DNA from: Brevibacterium permense | GTDB lineage: Bacteria; Actinomycetota; Actinomycetes; Actinomycetales; Brevibacteriaceae | Assembly (NCBI RefSeq): GCF_025506275.1 | Contig: NZ_QYCP01000085.1 | Span: 59,478-123,477 of the forward strand | Length of the DNA stretch: 64,000 nt | Direction: 5' to 3' | Shown here: piece after piece, positions 1 to 7,496 of the stretch | Numbering within the stretch: the first letter of the stretch is position 1 | Layout: each line of letters starts with the position of its first letter | Program-made: the position numbers and the translations under genes | The notes under the pieces: generated by a model | The model's database searches: none | Seen by the model: only the letters and a program-made list of their open reading frames with translations | What the model was told of the DNA's origin: nothing

Positions 1-267
1 AGCTCCGGGCCTTCGCCGGCCTCGGCGCAGGCAGAAGATTCCAAACCCAAGCACAATCGCTCCGGTCACAGTCGCCATCGGCGCAATCGTCGGCGCAAAC
101 CGAGCGGCGGCGGAACTGAACGGGCCAAACCCGGGAATAAGCGATGCCAGGCCGATGACCGCAGCGATCGCACCGAGCACGAGCGCGAGGATGAGACCCG
201 TTGCCCGAACTGTTTTGGTCACGCGCTGAGGCACCGCGGGCTGTGACGAATTCTTGCTGGCTGTCAT
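1..267 (-). CDS. Membrane protein, 3' part cut off by window edge
   Basis: An open frame starts at ATG 267 and runs off the left edge, so only the first 89 residues are visible. After a polar N-terminus (MTASKNSSQPAVPQRV) there are two hydrophobic, probably transmembrane stretches at about residues 22-46 and 60-80, the second followed by an Arg-rich cluster (RRGRRR). The frame is uninterrupted. I do not recognise the family; membrane-anchored enzymes with several N-terminal helices look like this. It belongs to the leftmost, incomplete module of the island, together with the divergent VOC gene. Confidence 0.55.
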   Translation of the reverse strand, partial: MTASKNSSQPAVPQRVTKTVRATGLILALVLGAIAAVIGLASLIPGFGPFSSAAARFAPTIAPMATVTGAIVLGFGIFCLRRGRRRPGA

Positions 268-458
268 CTTCGGTCCTCGCCTTCCGAGCTTTCGGGTTGA
301 GATTCCCTCTGCGGCAGATCTCATCGTGGCGGTCACCTGCTGGCGCCAGGGGTCACTCTAACGCAGGCTGATTCTCACGACCTTGATGAATCGGGTGCGA
401 CGACGACTATTCGTGCCTATCTTTGACGACGTCAGCAGCCCAGAGGCAATGTAGCCGC

Positions 459-848
459 ATGACGCTCTTTCGCACGCCTCAGGTCGTGCTGTTCACCCGC
501 GACATCGACCGCGCGACGAACTTCTATCGGCGCCTCGGCTTCGAGGAGGCATTTCGCACCCCTCGAGTTGAAACACCCATACACGTCGACCTCACCCTAG
601 ATGGGTACCGAATCGGGCTCGCAACTGAAACGAGCACCCGCAATGACCACTGCCTCGACCCGGTCGCCGACGGCCAGCACGCAGCGGTGATCCTCTGGAC
701 TGACGACGTCCACGCAGGCTACGCGCATCGGGTCGATCTCGGTGCAACCCCGATCAAGCCACCGGAACCTTGGCTCGACCACCTGCTCATCGCTTGGGCC
801 GAGGACCCAGAAGGACATCTGATTCAGGTCGTGCAGACTGTCAGCTGA
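459..848 (+). CDS. VOC (glyoxalase/bleomycin-resistance fold) family protein
   Basis: A 129-residue single-domain protein. Its start (MTLFRTPQVVLFTRDIDRATNFYRRLGF, first part) matches the VOC pattern of beta-strand, helix and 'FYRRLGF' turn. Later come a second strand ending DLTLDGYRIGL and the C-terminal half DDVHAGYAHRVDLGATPIKPP...DPEGHLIQVVQ, the usual 'DPEGNxIxL' end. I prefer ATG 459 over an in-frame TTG 12 codons upstream because the domain begins there and AGAGG lies at 442-446. VOC proteins are metal-dependent isomerases, dioxygenases or drug-binding proteins; the substrate cannot be told here. The next feature downstream is a ychF-end repeat. Confidence 0.8.
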   Translation: MTLFRTPQVVLFTRDIDRATNFYRRLGFEEAFRTPRVETPIHVDLTLDGYRIGLATETSTRNDHCLDPVADGQHAAVILWTDDVHAGYAHRVDLGATPIKPPEPWLDHLLIAWAEDPEGHLIQVVQTVS

Positions 849-871
849 CCAAGTCTCGCCCGCAGTACTAG

Positions 872-898
872 TCATACCTTGAACCGGAACTCCACCGG
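872..898 (-). repeat. ychF 3'-end-like repeat R1
   Basis: Read on the minus strand this encodes PVEFRFKV followed by TGA, a near copy of the YchF C-terminus (VVEFRFNV, stop) at 22315. The core GGAACTCCACC is shared with repeats near 7340, 8486, 18218 and 22315. Similarity outside the core is weak. It lies 24 bp after the stop of the VOC gene and separates it from the methionine-synthase module. Confidence 0.7.
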
Positions 899-938
899 AA
901 TGCTTCACGAAAGTGATCAACCCTCCGAACCCAGATAA

Positions 939-1226
939 TCAGGAGTCCGCACCATAGTCGATCGTGTACTCCCGCATGATTCCTTCCGTCACTCGGCCCC
1001 AGTCACTGACCCGCACTCGCGCTTGATGGGAATCGAACGCATGCTTGTCGACGAACTTCTCGGACACCATCCGCACGAGTGGATCCGCCGTCGGTTCGAC
1101 ACTGAAGTGAAGACACCCGGATTCGGCGCGAGTGAGCTCGACATGCCGGTCAAGATGGCCGGCGACGATGTCCGCCTCGTTGCCGTCGGCACAGATGAGC
1201 CTGCCTCTTAATGTGACGACAGACAT
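939..1226 (-). CDS. Antibiotic biosynthesis monooxygenase (ABM) domain protein
   Basis: A 95-residue ABM-fold protein. It has the ferredoxin-like order seen in YgiN-type quinol monooxygenases: strand VTLRGRLICADG, helix, ESGCLHFSVEPTADPLVRMVSEKFVDKHAFDSHQ (the family's 'ExGCL.Y.v..d...f...E.w.d..a...H' pattern), then a C-terminal strand. Such dimers oxidise quinols or polyketides without cofactor, or degrade haem. GGAGG precedes ATG 1226 on the minus strand. It lies downstream of, and codirectional with, the LysR gene. Because it sits beside the oxygen-linked MesX/MesD pair, a redox accessory role is possible but is only inference. Confidence 0.75.
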   Translation of the reverse strand: MSVVTLRGRLICADGNEADIVAGHLDRHVELTRAESGCLHFSVEPTADPLVRMVSEKFVDKHAFDSHQARVRVSDWGRVTEGIMREYTIDYGADS

Positions 1227-1339
1227 GCGGCCTCCAGAGGTGTTAATGCGGCGACAGCATCACGCACCAGGCGCTGAACCATCCGCAACTCGTCGTTCGA
1301 CCGCAGGTTCATCCAGAACTCCTTTGGTGCTGTCCTCGG

Positions 1340-2287
1340 TCACGGCTGATCGAGCAGCGCAATGCCGAAACCGCCGACGACGGCCCGAACTTCGTCGAGG
1401 TAGCGTTGCGCCTGTTCGGTCAGCGGGATCCCGGAATGATCGATCCAGCCGATCTCGATGCGCTCCTCGACCTCGAGTGGAATCGCGACGATGGCCGGAT
1501 CGAGATCGTCGCTGATGATGCCCGTCGAGATGGTGTAGCCGTCGAGTCCGATCATCAGGTTGAAGATGGTCGCACGGTCAGAAACCCGGATCTCCTGCTT
1601 GCTCGACAGGGTGGAGAGAATCTCCTCGGCGAAGGAGAACGAGTTGTTCGCCCCCTGGTCGAAAGTGAGCCGCGGTAGGGCGGCGAGATCGTCAAGGGTG
1701 ACGCGGTGGCGGGAGGCAAGCGGGTTCGTACGAGAGATGAAGATGTGCGGGGAGGCGAGGAAGAGCGGGTGGAACGCAAGCCCGGAATCTCGCAGCAGTT
1801 TGTCGATGACCTTCCTGTTGAAGTCGTTGCGGTAGAGGATGCCGAGCTCACTGCGGAGCGTGCGAACGTCTTCGATGATGTCCCAGGTACGCGTCTCTCG
1901 CAGTGAGAACTCATACTCGGCAGCATCGCTGGCCTTGACCATCCGAACGAAAGCATCGACGACGAACGAGTAGTGCTGCGCCGAGACTCCGAGCAGACGC
2001 CGTGACGGTGGGCGCCCTAGGTAGTGCTGCTCGAGAAGTTCCACCTGTTCGACGACCTGCCGAGCATAGCCGAGGAACTCCACACCGTCGTCAGTCAACG
2101 TCACCCCGCGGGCGGATCGGACGAGCAGAGCGCGATCCACACGGGTCTCCAGGTCCTTCATCGCGGCAGACATGGTCGGCTGAGAGACATAGAGGAGATC
2201 GGCGGCGGCGGTGATCGACCCCTCCGACGCGACCTCGATAAAGTACTGGAGTTGCAGCAGCGTGATGTTCTTCAGACCTCGAGACAT
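1340..2287 (-). CDS. LysR-family transcriptional regulator
   Basis: A 315-residue LTTR. The N-terminal winged helix-turn-helix (residues about 9-68: LQYFIEVASEGSITAAADLL, then YVSQPTMSAAMKDLE) is canonical. A periplasmic-binding-protein-like effector domain follows (about 95-300). It is divergent from mesX with a 123-bp intergenic region holding palindromic DNA at 2310-2343, the standard arrangement for an LTTR controlling its neighbour. I infer that it regulates mesX-mesD, perhaps in response to methionine or a precursor as MetR does; the effector cannot be read from sequence. No clear Shine-Dalgarno precedes ATG 2287. Confidence 0.9.
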   Translation of the reverse strand: MSRGLKNITLLQLQYFIEVASEGSITAAADLLYVSQPTMSAAMKDLETRVDRALLVRSARGVTLTDDGVEFLGYARQVVEQVELLEQHYLGRPPSRRLLGVSAQHYSFVVDAFVRMVKASDAAEYEFSLRETRTWDIIEDVRTLRSELGILYRNDFNRKVIDKLLRDSGLAFHPLFLASPHIFISRTNPLASRHRVTLDDLAALPRLTFDQGANNSFSFAEEILSTLSSKQEIRVSDRATIFNLMIGLDGYTISTGIISDDLDPAIVAIPLEVEERIEIGWIDHSGIPLTEQAQRYLDEVRAVVGGFGIALLDQP

Positions 2288-2309
2288 AGATCAAGGCTAT
2301 AGGAATCCA

Positions 2310-2343
2310 TAGTTCCCCCGAGTTACCCGATAACTACCGGGGA
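2310..2343. promoter_or_regulatory. Probable LysR operator between lysR and mesX
   Basis: AGTTA (2321-2325), CCCGA, TAACT (2331-2335) is a perfect 5-bp-arm inverted repeat. It lies inside a wider one: TAGTTCCCC starting at 2310 against AACTACCGGGG ending by 2342. It is about 23 bp from the lysR start and about 68 bp from mesX, where divergent LTTR sites are normally found. Binding is inferred. Confidence 0.5.
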
Positions 2344-2410
2344 CGGGCAGGATGGATCACAGACATGCCAGCGACCACAACCGGCCGCACACCCACCGAA
2401 TTGGACGTCC

Positions 2411-3403
2411 ATGACACCTGAGTTCTCATTCAGCATCACCACGACTCGATTCGACGAGGACTACTCGCCGTCGGAGAGCACCCGAGCGACGACGAACTTC
2501 GCCAACCTCGCCAGGGGCAAGGACCGTCAGCAGAACCTCCGCACTGCTCTGAGCATCATCAATCGCCGCTTCAACGAACTCGCGTCCTGGGACAATCCCG
2601 ACCGGGATCGATACGTCCTCGAACTCGACATCGTCTCCGGAGGACTTCACTTCACCTCGGGCGGGCGGGAACAGGAGTTCCCCCTGCTCGAAGTCCTGGA
2701 TATCCAGATCATCGACAGACTGACTGGAAAACGTCACCCCGGGATCGTGGGGAACAATTTCTCGTCCTTCGTCCGCGATTTCGATTTCAGCGTGCGGCTG
2801 CCGGCTGCCAATGAGGCCGCAACCGAGTTCACGGTCCCCGATGACTTCGGTGATCTGCATGGCAAACTATTCCAACACTTCCTCGATTCTGCCGCCTATC
2901 GGGAACGGTTCCAGACGGCACCCGTGATCTGCATCAGCGTGTCCACAACCAAGTCGTACCGTCGTACCGAGAATCACCACCCGATTCTCGGGTTCGAATA
3001 CCAGCAGGACGATTATTCACTGACCGATGACTACTTCGCAAAGATGGGACTCCAGGTGAGGTATTTCATGCCACCGGGCAGCGTCGCACCGCTGGCCTTA
3101 TATCATCGCGGCGACCTCCTCGGCGACTATTCCGATCTGGCGCTCATCGGCACGATCAGCACGATGGAGACTTTCCAGAAGATCTATCGGCCCGAGATCT
3201 ACAACGCGAATACCGCCGCCGGAGAGGTCTACCGGCCGACGCTGGACCGGCACGACTTCTCGGAGCTGCCCGTCACATATGATCGCGTCGAACGCAACCA
3301 GCTCAGCATCAGACAGGGAAAGTTCACGGAGAAGTTCTTCGTCAACCCACACCGAGAGATGCTCGAGCAGTGGGCGTCCGACCGACCCGTCCCAGTCGCA
3401 TGA
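2411..3403 (+). CDS. mesX: MesX (DUF1852), putative oxygenase partner of methionine synthase MesD
   Basis: A 330-residue soluble protein with the DUF1852 look (N-terminus EFSFSITTTRFDEDYSPSES; middle HPILGFEYQQDDYSLTDDYF; end MLEQWASDRPVPVA). From family knowledge, DUF1852/MesX is required with MesD for folate-independent methionine synthesis in aerobic bacteria, and oxygen dependence has been proposed. It is immediately followed by mesD (17 bp apart), the diagnostic gene pair. The start is ATG 2411. It has no good Shine-Dalgarno, and an 18-codon frame (2365-2421) overlaps the start, so translational coupling is possible. Control by the divergent LysR is likely. Confidence 0.87.
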   Translation: MTPEFSFSITTTRFDEDYSPSESTRATTNFANLARGKDRQQNLRTALSIINRRFNELASWDNPDRDRYVLELDIVSGGLHFTSGGREQEFPLLEVLDIQIIDRLTGKRHPGIVGNNFSSFVRDFDFSVRLPAANEAATEFTVPDDFGDLHGKLFQHFLDSAAYRERFQTAPVICISVSTTKSYRRTENHHPILGFEYQQDDYSLTDDYFAKMGLQVRYFMPPGSVAPLALYHRGDLLGDYSDLALIGTISTMETFQKIYRPEIYNANTAAGEVYRPTLDRHDFSELPVTYDRVERNQLSIRQGKFTEKFFVNPHREMLEQWASDRPVPVA

Positions 3404-3420
3404 CCGCAGGAGAAGAAACA

Positions 3421-4455
3421 ATGACGCAGCCGCTGTTGCCCACCTCAATCGTCGGCAGTCTGCCGAAGCCGTCCTGGCTCGCGCAGCCCGAAACCCTCTG
3501 GTCCCCCTGGAACCTCCAAGGCGATGCCTTGGTCGAGGGCAAGCGCGATGCCCTGCGCATCTCAACTCATGAGCAGACCAACCGCGGCATCGACATCGTC
3601 AGCGACGGAGAGCAGACCCGCCAACACTTCGTAACGACGTTCATCGAGCATCTCAGCGGAGTCGATTTCGAGAAGCGCAAGACGGTTCGGATCCGCGATC
3701 GCTACGACGCAAGCGTACCCACAGTCGTCAGCACCGTGAGCCGTGAGAAACCGGTCTTCGTCGACGATGCGAAGTTCCTCCGCCAGCAGACCGATCAGCC
3801 GATCAAGTGGGCGCTGCCGGGACCGATGACGATGATCGACACACTCTATGACGACCACTACAAGAGCCGCGAGAAGCTGGCCCGGGAATTCGCCACGATC
3901 CTCAATCAGGAGGCAAAGGATCTGGAGGCGGCGGGAGTGGACATCATCCAGTTCGACGAGCCCGCATTCAATGTCTTCTTCGAGGAGATGAAGGACTGGG
4001 GAGTCGCCGCGCTCGAACGAGCAGCGGAAGGCCTGCGGGCCGAAACCGCAGTGCATATCTGCTACGGCTATGGGATCAAGGCGAACAACGACTGGAAAAC
4101 GACCCTCGGGTCCGAGTGGCGCCAATACGAGGAATCCTTCCCCCTCCTACAGCGCTCGAGCCTCGACATCGTCTCGCTCGAATGCCACAACTCCCATGTC
4201 CCGATGGACCTCATCGAACTGATCCGCGGCAAGAAGGTCATGCTCGGCGCCATCGACGTGGCAAACGAGACCATCGAGCCACCGGAGGAGATCGCCGCGA
4301 CTCTGCGCAAGGCTCTGAAGTTCGTCGACGCCGACAAGCTCATTCCAAGCACGAACTGCGGCATGGCCCCCTTCGCGCGCGACGTCGCCCTCGCGAAGAT
4401 GAGCGCCTTGAGTGCAGGAACGGCTATTGTCCGCGAGGAGCTGTCAAGGGGCTGA
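3421..4455 (+). CDS. mesD: MesD, folate-independent methionine synthase (MetE C-domain-like)
   Basis: A 344-residue zinc-dependent methyltransferase related to the catalytic half of MetE. The N-terminus is LLPTSIVGSLPKPSWL. Barrel motifs include LPGPMTMIDTLYD and GVDIIQFDEPAF. The probable zinc ligands are in VHICYGYG (His and Cys) and STNCGMAPF (last Cys), with LECHNS between them. It is much shorter than MetE (about 750 residues), as expected for the core family. It forms an operon with mesX. Start ATG 3421 has AGGAG nine bases upstream; an earlier in-frame GTG would overlap mesX. The methyl donor of MesD is not known; MesX is thought to help supply or generate it. Confidence 0.87.
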   Translation: MTQPLLPTSIVGSLPKPSWLAQPETLWSPWNLQGDALVEGKRDALRISTHEQTNRGIDIVSDGEQTRQHFVTTFIEHLSGVDFEKRKTVRIRDRYDASVPTVVSTVSREKPVFVDDAKFLRQQTDQPIKWALPGPMTMIDTLYDDHYKSREKLAREFATILNQEAKDLEAAGVDIIQFDEPAFNVFFEEMKDWGVAALERAAEGLRAETAVHICYGYGIKANNDWKTTLGSEWRQYEESFPLLQRSSLDIVSLECHNSHVPMDLIELIRGKKVMLGAIDVANETIEPPEEIAATLRKALKFVDADKLIPSTNCGMAPFARDVALAKMSALSAGTAIVREELSRG

Positions 4456-4627
4456 TCGCCACCGCACTCCATCCGCACATGTCCCGAGCCGTCGGGCCTC
4501 TCCGCAACTATTCGGGCGTTCTGAGCCTGGGAAGTGCAGTGACAGCTCAAGCTGTCGTTGCCACAGCGCCCCAGCCTCTGCCGCAGACGCCGGGCAGAAC
4601 GGAGAGCCTCACATATCAACGCTTGCC

Positions 4628-4678
4628 TCAGACGTTGAAGCGGAACTCAACCACGTCGCCGCGGATAACGAACGTCTG
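4628..4678 (-). repeat. ychF 3'-end-like repeat R2 with terminal inverted repeat
   Basis: Minus-strand translation gives FVIRGDVVEFRFNV and TGA; the last ten residues equal the YchF C-terminus. The site is bounded by a perfect 8-bp inverted repeat, CAGACGTT (4629-4636) and AACGTCTG (4671-4678), so one strand can fold back. It lies in the 343-bp gene-free stretch 4456-4798 between mesD and the Abi_2-type gene. Nothing else is recognisable in that stretch. Confidence 0.85.
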
Positions 4679-4798
4679 AAGCCTGCCACCTGCATGTGTC
4701 GGTCACGCACTTGCGCGCGAGGCCGTCACCGGTGGCCTCGCGGTCGCCGCACGGCTGTCCGAGACCTTCACCAGCGCCTCCCTCCATCTCAACCCGAG

Positions 4799-6394
4799 TC
4801 AGCTCGCGGACGCGTTCTTCGTGCGCCGACGTTCCGATACGGAGGATGACTCGCACGCCCTGCCCTGGTCAAAGTCGTGAGGCACGACGAAGCTGCGCAT
4901 GGCGTCCGCCCCGTCGACCGCCGCGGCGAGCTCCTCCTCGGTGACCGAGCTCAGCATGTCGAGGGGCGATCGGTCTGAGCCGTCCGTGTCCTGCGGCAGG
5001 TCTGGGTGCGGCGTCTGCCACCAGTCGAGGAGCGCCCTGGCGATGTCGGTCGGGTCTAAGTCTTTGCAGGATCGAGCGAGTGCCCGGTTGATCTCCGCAA
5101 GCGCGTCGATGATCTTTCCGTCACGGAACTGGAAGGCCGGGTAGAACTTCGTCCCTCCGAGCACGACCTCGATCACTACGTCGTGCTTGAGGTAGCTGCG
5201 CAGCAAGGACTTCTGAGCTCCGCGCTTCGCTGCCGCCAGCTGGCACGGCGTCCGAGGGTCAGCCTTGGCCTTCGGCTCGGCAGCAGTGAGCGCCGCACGG
5301 GCGTCCCCTACGGTCAGGCTCTCGACGCGGTCAAGCAGGCTCGCGGCCACCATTGCCGACCGGTCGAGCACGAAGGCCCGGTCCCAGATCGGGCTGCTCC
5401 GCCAGTCGTCCGGGAAGCCGAGCTGCTCCATGCCGAAGCCGACGGTGCGGGACTGGTCCTCGATGAAGTCGGCCAAGTCGACGACGTCTGCCCTCTCTGG
5501 CGCGATGCTCAGCAAGAGGTGGCGCATGACGAGCAGCACTCCGTAGAGCCTGTTGTTCGTCCGGTCGTCCGCGAGCGGCGCGAGCGGATCGTCGGCGTTC
5601 CTCTGCGCCTTCCTCGGCGCGGCGATGGTCACGTCGAACGCGCGGTTCCACACGCGGCCATAGTGCGCGCAGATGTTCCGCACGTTCCTGAGGATGTTCA
5701 GCCAATTGCCGAGGGCTCCGCGGTCTCCGCGGCCGTCGGCGGCATGGACCTGGAAACGAGCTGCGAGGATCTCCTTGTCGGACTGCAGCATCAGGTCGTA
5801 GAGGCTGCTCAGCACACCGAAGGACATCACTTCTGTTGCGACCCAGATGGGCAGGTGCGGGCCGTACTGCTGGCGGAAATGTACGACGAAGTCTCCCCGG
5901 GCGCGCTGCTCGTGCCGGTCGTACTCCTCGATCCACTCGCGGTAGGCGGTGGTCGGCTCGGGCGGGGCGCTGGGATCTTCCTGCCTCGTCGCGCCGAGCG
6001 TCCAGGGATGCCGGTGCGCGAACGCGTCGACCCTGCCGAGCCGGTGGCCGATGAAGAAGCGGAAGGCCGTCTCGATGGTGCTGAGGACGTCGCTGAGGCG
6101 CATGCGGAGCTCGTGGTCGAACTCGTACAGGGAGACCACGTGCGCCAGGCCGGTCCCTGGCACGAACGTGTCCAGGCGGATCTCTCGTCCTTCGTCGTCG
6201 AACCGAGGCGCAGGAGGCGCAGGCCGGTCGCGGTAGAGGTGCCAGTAGCCCGACAGCCGGTAGTAGCCGTAGCGCTGCAGGACGGCGGCCGCGTAGGCGT
6301 CGTCGCCGCAGTCCATGCCCCGCCCGCGCAGCCGACGGATCTGCTCGGGGACCGTGAGGAACGGCTTCGCGTAGGTGCTGTTCGGGGTCGTCAC
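4799..6394 (-). CDS. Abi_2 (AbiD/AbiF-type HEPN) protein fused to an MbcA/ParS-like domain
   Basis: 531 residues. Residues about 10-300 fit the Abi_2 abortive-infection family: PFLTVPEQIRRLRGRGM, YGYYRLSGYWHLYR, LYEFDHELRMRLSDVLSTIE (about 90-108), PIWVATEVMSFGVLSSLY, and the HEPN RNase motif RNICAH (R239-H244). Residues about 385-500 carry the hallmarks of the MbcA/ParS/Xre (DUF2384) antitoxin C-domain: FYPAFQFRDGKI, then DWWQTPHPDLP and SPLDML. The ordinary family is about 300-350 residues, so this looks like a toxin-antitoxin fusion. GTG start 6394 has AGGA upstream. A hairpin terminator (6441-6473) insulates it from upstream reading. It is the only gene of its module. A role in phage defence is inferred. 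Confidence 0.8.
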   Translation of the reverse strand: MTTPNSTYAKPFLTVPEQIRRLRGRGMDCGDDAYAAAVLQRYGYYRLSGYWHLYRDRPAPPAPRFDDEGREIRLDTFVPGTGLAHVVSLYEFDHELRMRLSDVLSTIETAFRFFIGHRLGRVDAFAHRHPWTLGATRQEDPSAPPEPTTAYREWIEEYDRHEQRARGDFVVHFRQQYGPHLPIWVATEVMSFGVLSSLYDLMLQSDKEILAARFQVHAADGRGDRGALGNWLNILRNVRNICAHYGRVWNRAFDVTIAAPRKAQRNADDPLAPLADDRTNNRLYGVLLVMRHLLLSIAPERADVVDLADFIEDQSRTVGFGMEQLGFPDDWRSSPIWDRAFVLDRSAMVAASLLDRVESLTVGDARAALTAAEPKAKADPRTPCQLAAAKRGAQKSLLRSYLKHDVVIEVVLGGTKFYPAFQFRDGKIIDALAEINRALARSCKDLDPTDIARALLDWWQTPHPDLPQDTDGSDRSPLDMLSSVTEEELAAAVDGADAMRSFVVPHDFDQGRACESSSVSERRRTKNASAS

Positions 6395-6440
6395 GTGTGC
6401 ATCGTCCTGGCGTCCCCGGTACCCGGGGGTAGAAAGAGAA

Positions 6441-6473
6441 CAGACCCGCGTCTCATCGCGAGAAGCGGGCCTG
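6441..6473 (-). terminator. Intrinsic terminator upstream of the Abi_2-type gene
   Basis: On the minus strand, CAGGCCCGC pairs with GCGGGTCTG (one G-U pair) around a 15-base loop, followed by TTCTCTTTCT. Just upstream on that strand is ACCCGTATCCTCC (6497-6485), which looks like the 3' end of a tRNA-Ser without its CCA. The two together could be a tRNA tail plus terminator carried with the module. The tRNA part is speculative. Confidence 0.5.
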
Positions 6474-6553
6474 CCGTGTTACTTGGAGGATACGGGTTCC
6501 ACCAGCACAGGTCAAACACTGCGCGGTCGCGCCGCCTCGTCGCCGACCAGATG

Positions 6554-6595
6554 CTAGAGCGAAAATCTCCATTCCACCGCGTCCCCGCGCATAGG
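6554..6595 (-). repeat. ychF 3'-end-like repeat R3 (VEWRFSL type)
   Basis: Minus-strand translation gives MRGDAVEWRFSL and TAG, a diverged version of the YchF end (GDVVEFRFNV). It is most like the copy at 12814. It lies in the 434-bp gene-free stretch 6395-6828 between the Abi_2-type gene and the GNAT gene. From 6600 to 6828 I see no convincing gene or site. Confidence 0.7.
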
Positions 6596-6828
6596 GCAGC
6601 CTGCTTGGCGGTCGCCCGTAGTCATCGCTGAAGGCTCGCTTCGGTATCTGCGGATGCGAGAGCGAGAAGCTTTGCCCCATCGCGGTACGCAGCCAGTAGA
6701 TCTGTCCTGTCGGACCGATCCACGGCTTCATATGCGGCCCGCCCACACGGTCCGGCCGGATGCAGCTCGACAATCGGTCTCGATCACCGTGCGCGGCGCA
6801 GACCTCGCCGTCTGCAAGACTCGAGATC

Positions 6829-7344
6829 ATGTCGGTCGCGTCGCCCAGGCCCCTCGTCCGTCCTGCCTGCCCCGACGACGTTCCGGCGATCGGCGCGGCG
6901 CTCCATGCCTATCTCTTTCAGACGGAAAGGGAGAAGACGGTGCACGACGCCGGCGGGCAGTTCTCGCCCTCGGGCGAGCTTCCCGAGCGGTACGACCCCG
7001 AGGTCCGGGATCCGATCGGCACTCCCGCAGGATGCCGCATCTTCGTCGCGGATCTGGATGCTCGCTTGGTCGGTGTCGTCGTCATGAAGCCGAGTGGGAG
7101 TTCGGTCGAGATCAAGCGGCTGTGGGCGTCACTGGAGGCGCGCGGTCGCGGGGTCGGCTCGACCCTGCTCGATGCGGCGATCGCCGAGTCCGCTGCCCGC
7201 CCAGTGACGCTCACGGTCTGGGATTGGCGCAAGGACGTCATCCGCCTTTACGAATCGCGCGGATTCGAGCAGGTCTCCACCTGGGACGAGCGTCCGCGAC
7301 TCGTGTGCATGCGGCTCGCTTCGGACGCGGCTCTCGCATGTTGA
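6829..7344 (+). CDS. GNAT family N-acetyltransferase
   Basis: A 171-residue single GNAT domain. Strand IFVADLDARLVGVVVMKP is followed by IKRLWASLEARGRGVGSTLLDAAIAE; its EARGRGVG turn is the acetyl-CoA pyrophosphate-binding 'R/QxxGxG/A' motif. The C-terminal part TLTVWDWRKDVIRLYESRGFEQV has the usual 'LYExxGF'. I chose ATG 6829; an upstream in-frame start would add 23 residues of non-GNAT sequence. The stop codon TGA (7342-7344) lies inside the ychF-end repeat R4, so the last residues may have been changed by insertion of the module. The substrate (drug, small molecule or peptide) is unknown. Confidence 0.85.
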   Translation: MSVASPRPLVRPACPDDVPAIGAALHAYLFQTEREKTVHDAGGQFSPSGELPERYDPEVRDPIGTPAGCRIFVADLDARLVGVVVMKPSGSSVEIKRLWASLEARGRGVGSTLLDAAIAESAARPVTLTVWDWRKDVIRLYESRGFEQVSTWDERPRLVCMRLASDAALAC

Positions 7345-7383
7345 AGCGGAACTCCACCGCGCTCCAACACAGAGCAACCTCTG
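7340..7383 (-). repeat. ychF 3'-end-like repeat R4
   Basis: Minus-strand translation gives AVEFRFNM, with no stop at the usual place. The 44-bp site shares its first 22 bases with R5 (8492-8513) and ends in CTCTG like R5. It overlaps the last codons of the GNAT gene on the opposite strand. Confidence 0.75.
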
Positions 7384-7496
7384 CGCGAGGCGTCTCGTTG
7401 GCATTGTGTGTATCGGCCGGGCACTTGTGCCGCAATTCAGAAACCGATCGACGCTTCGAGCACCCGCCCACGTTGTAGACAAGAAGCTCAACGGTC

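Noticed and set aside
6485..6497. Complete tRNA gene
   Set aside because: Only about 13 bases resembling a tRNA-Ser 3' end are present; no anticodon or D arm can be folded.
5183..6631. 482-codon plus-strand frame over the Abi_2-type gene
   Set aside because: The minus-strand frame has the Abi_2 and HEPN motifs; the plus-strand translation is Arg/Val-rich without structure.
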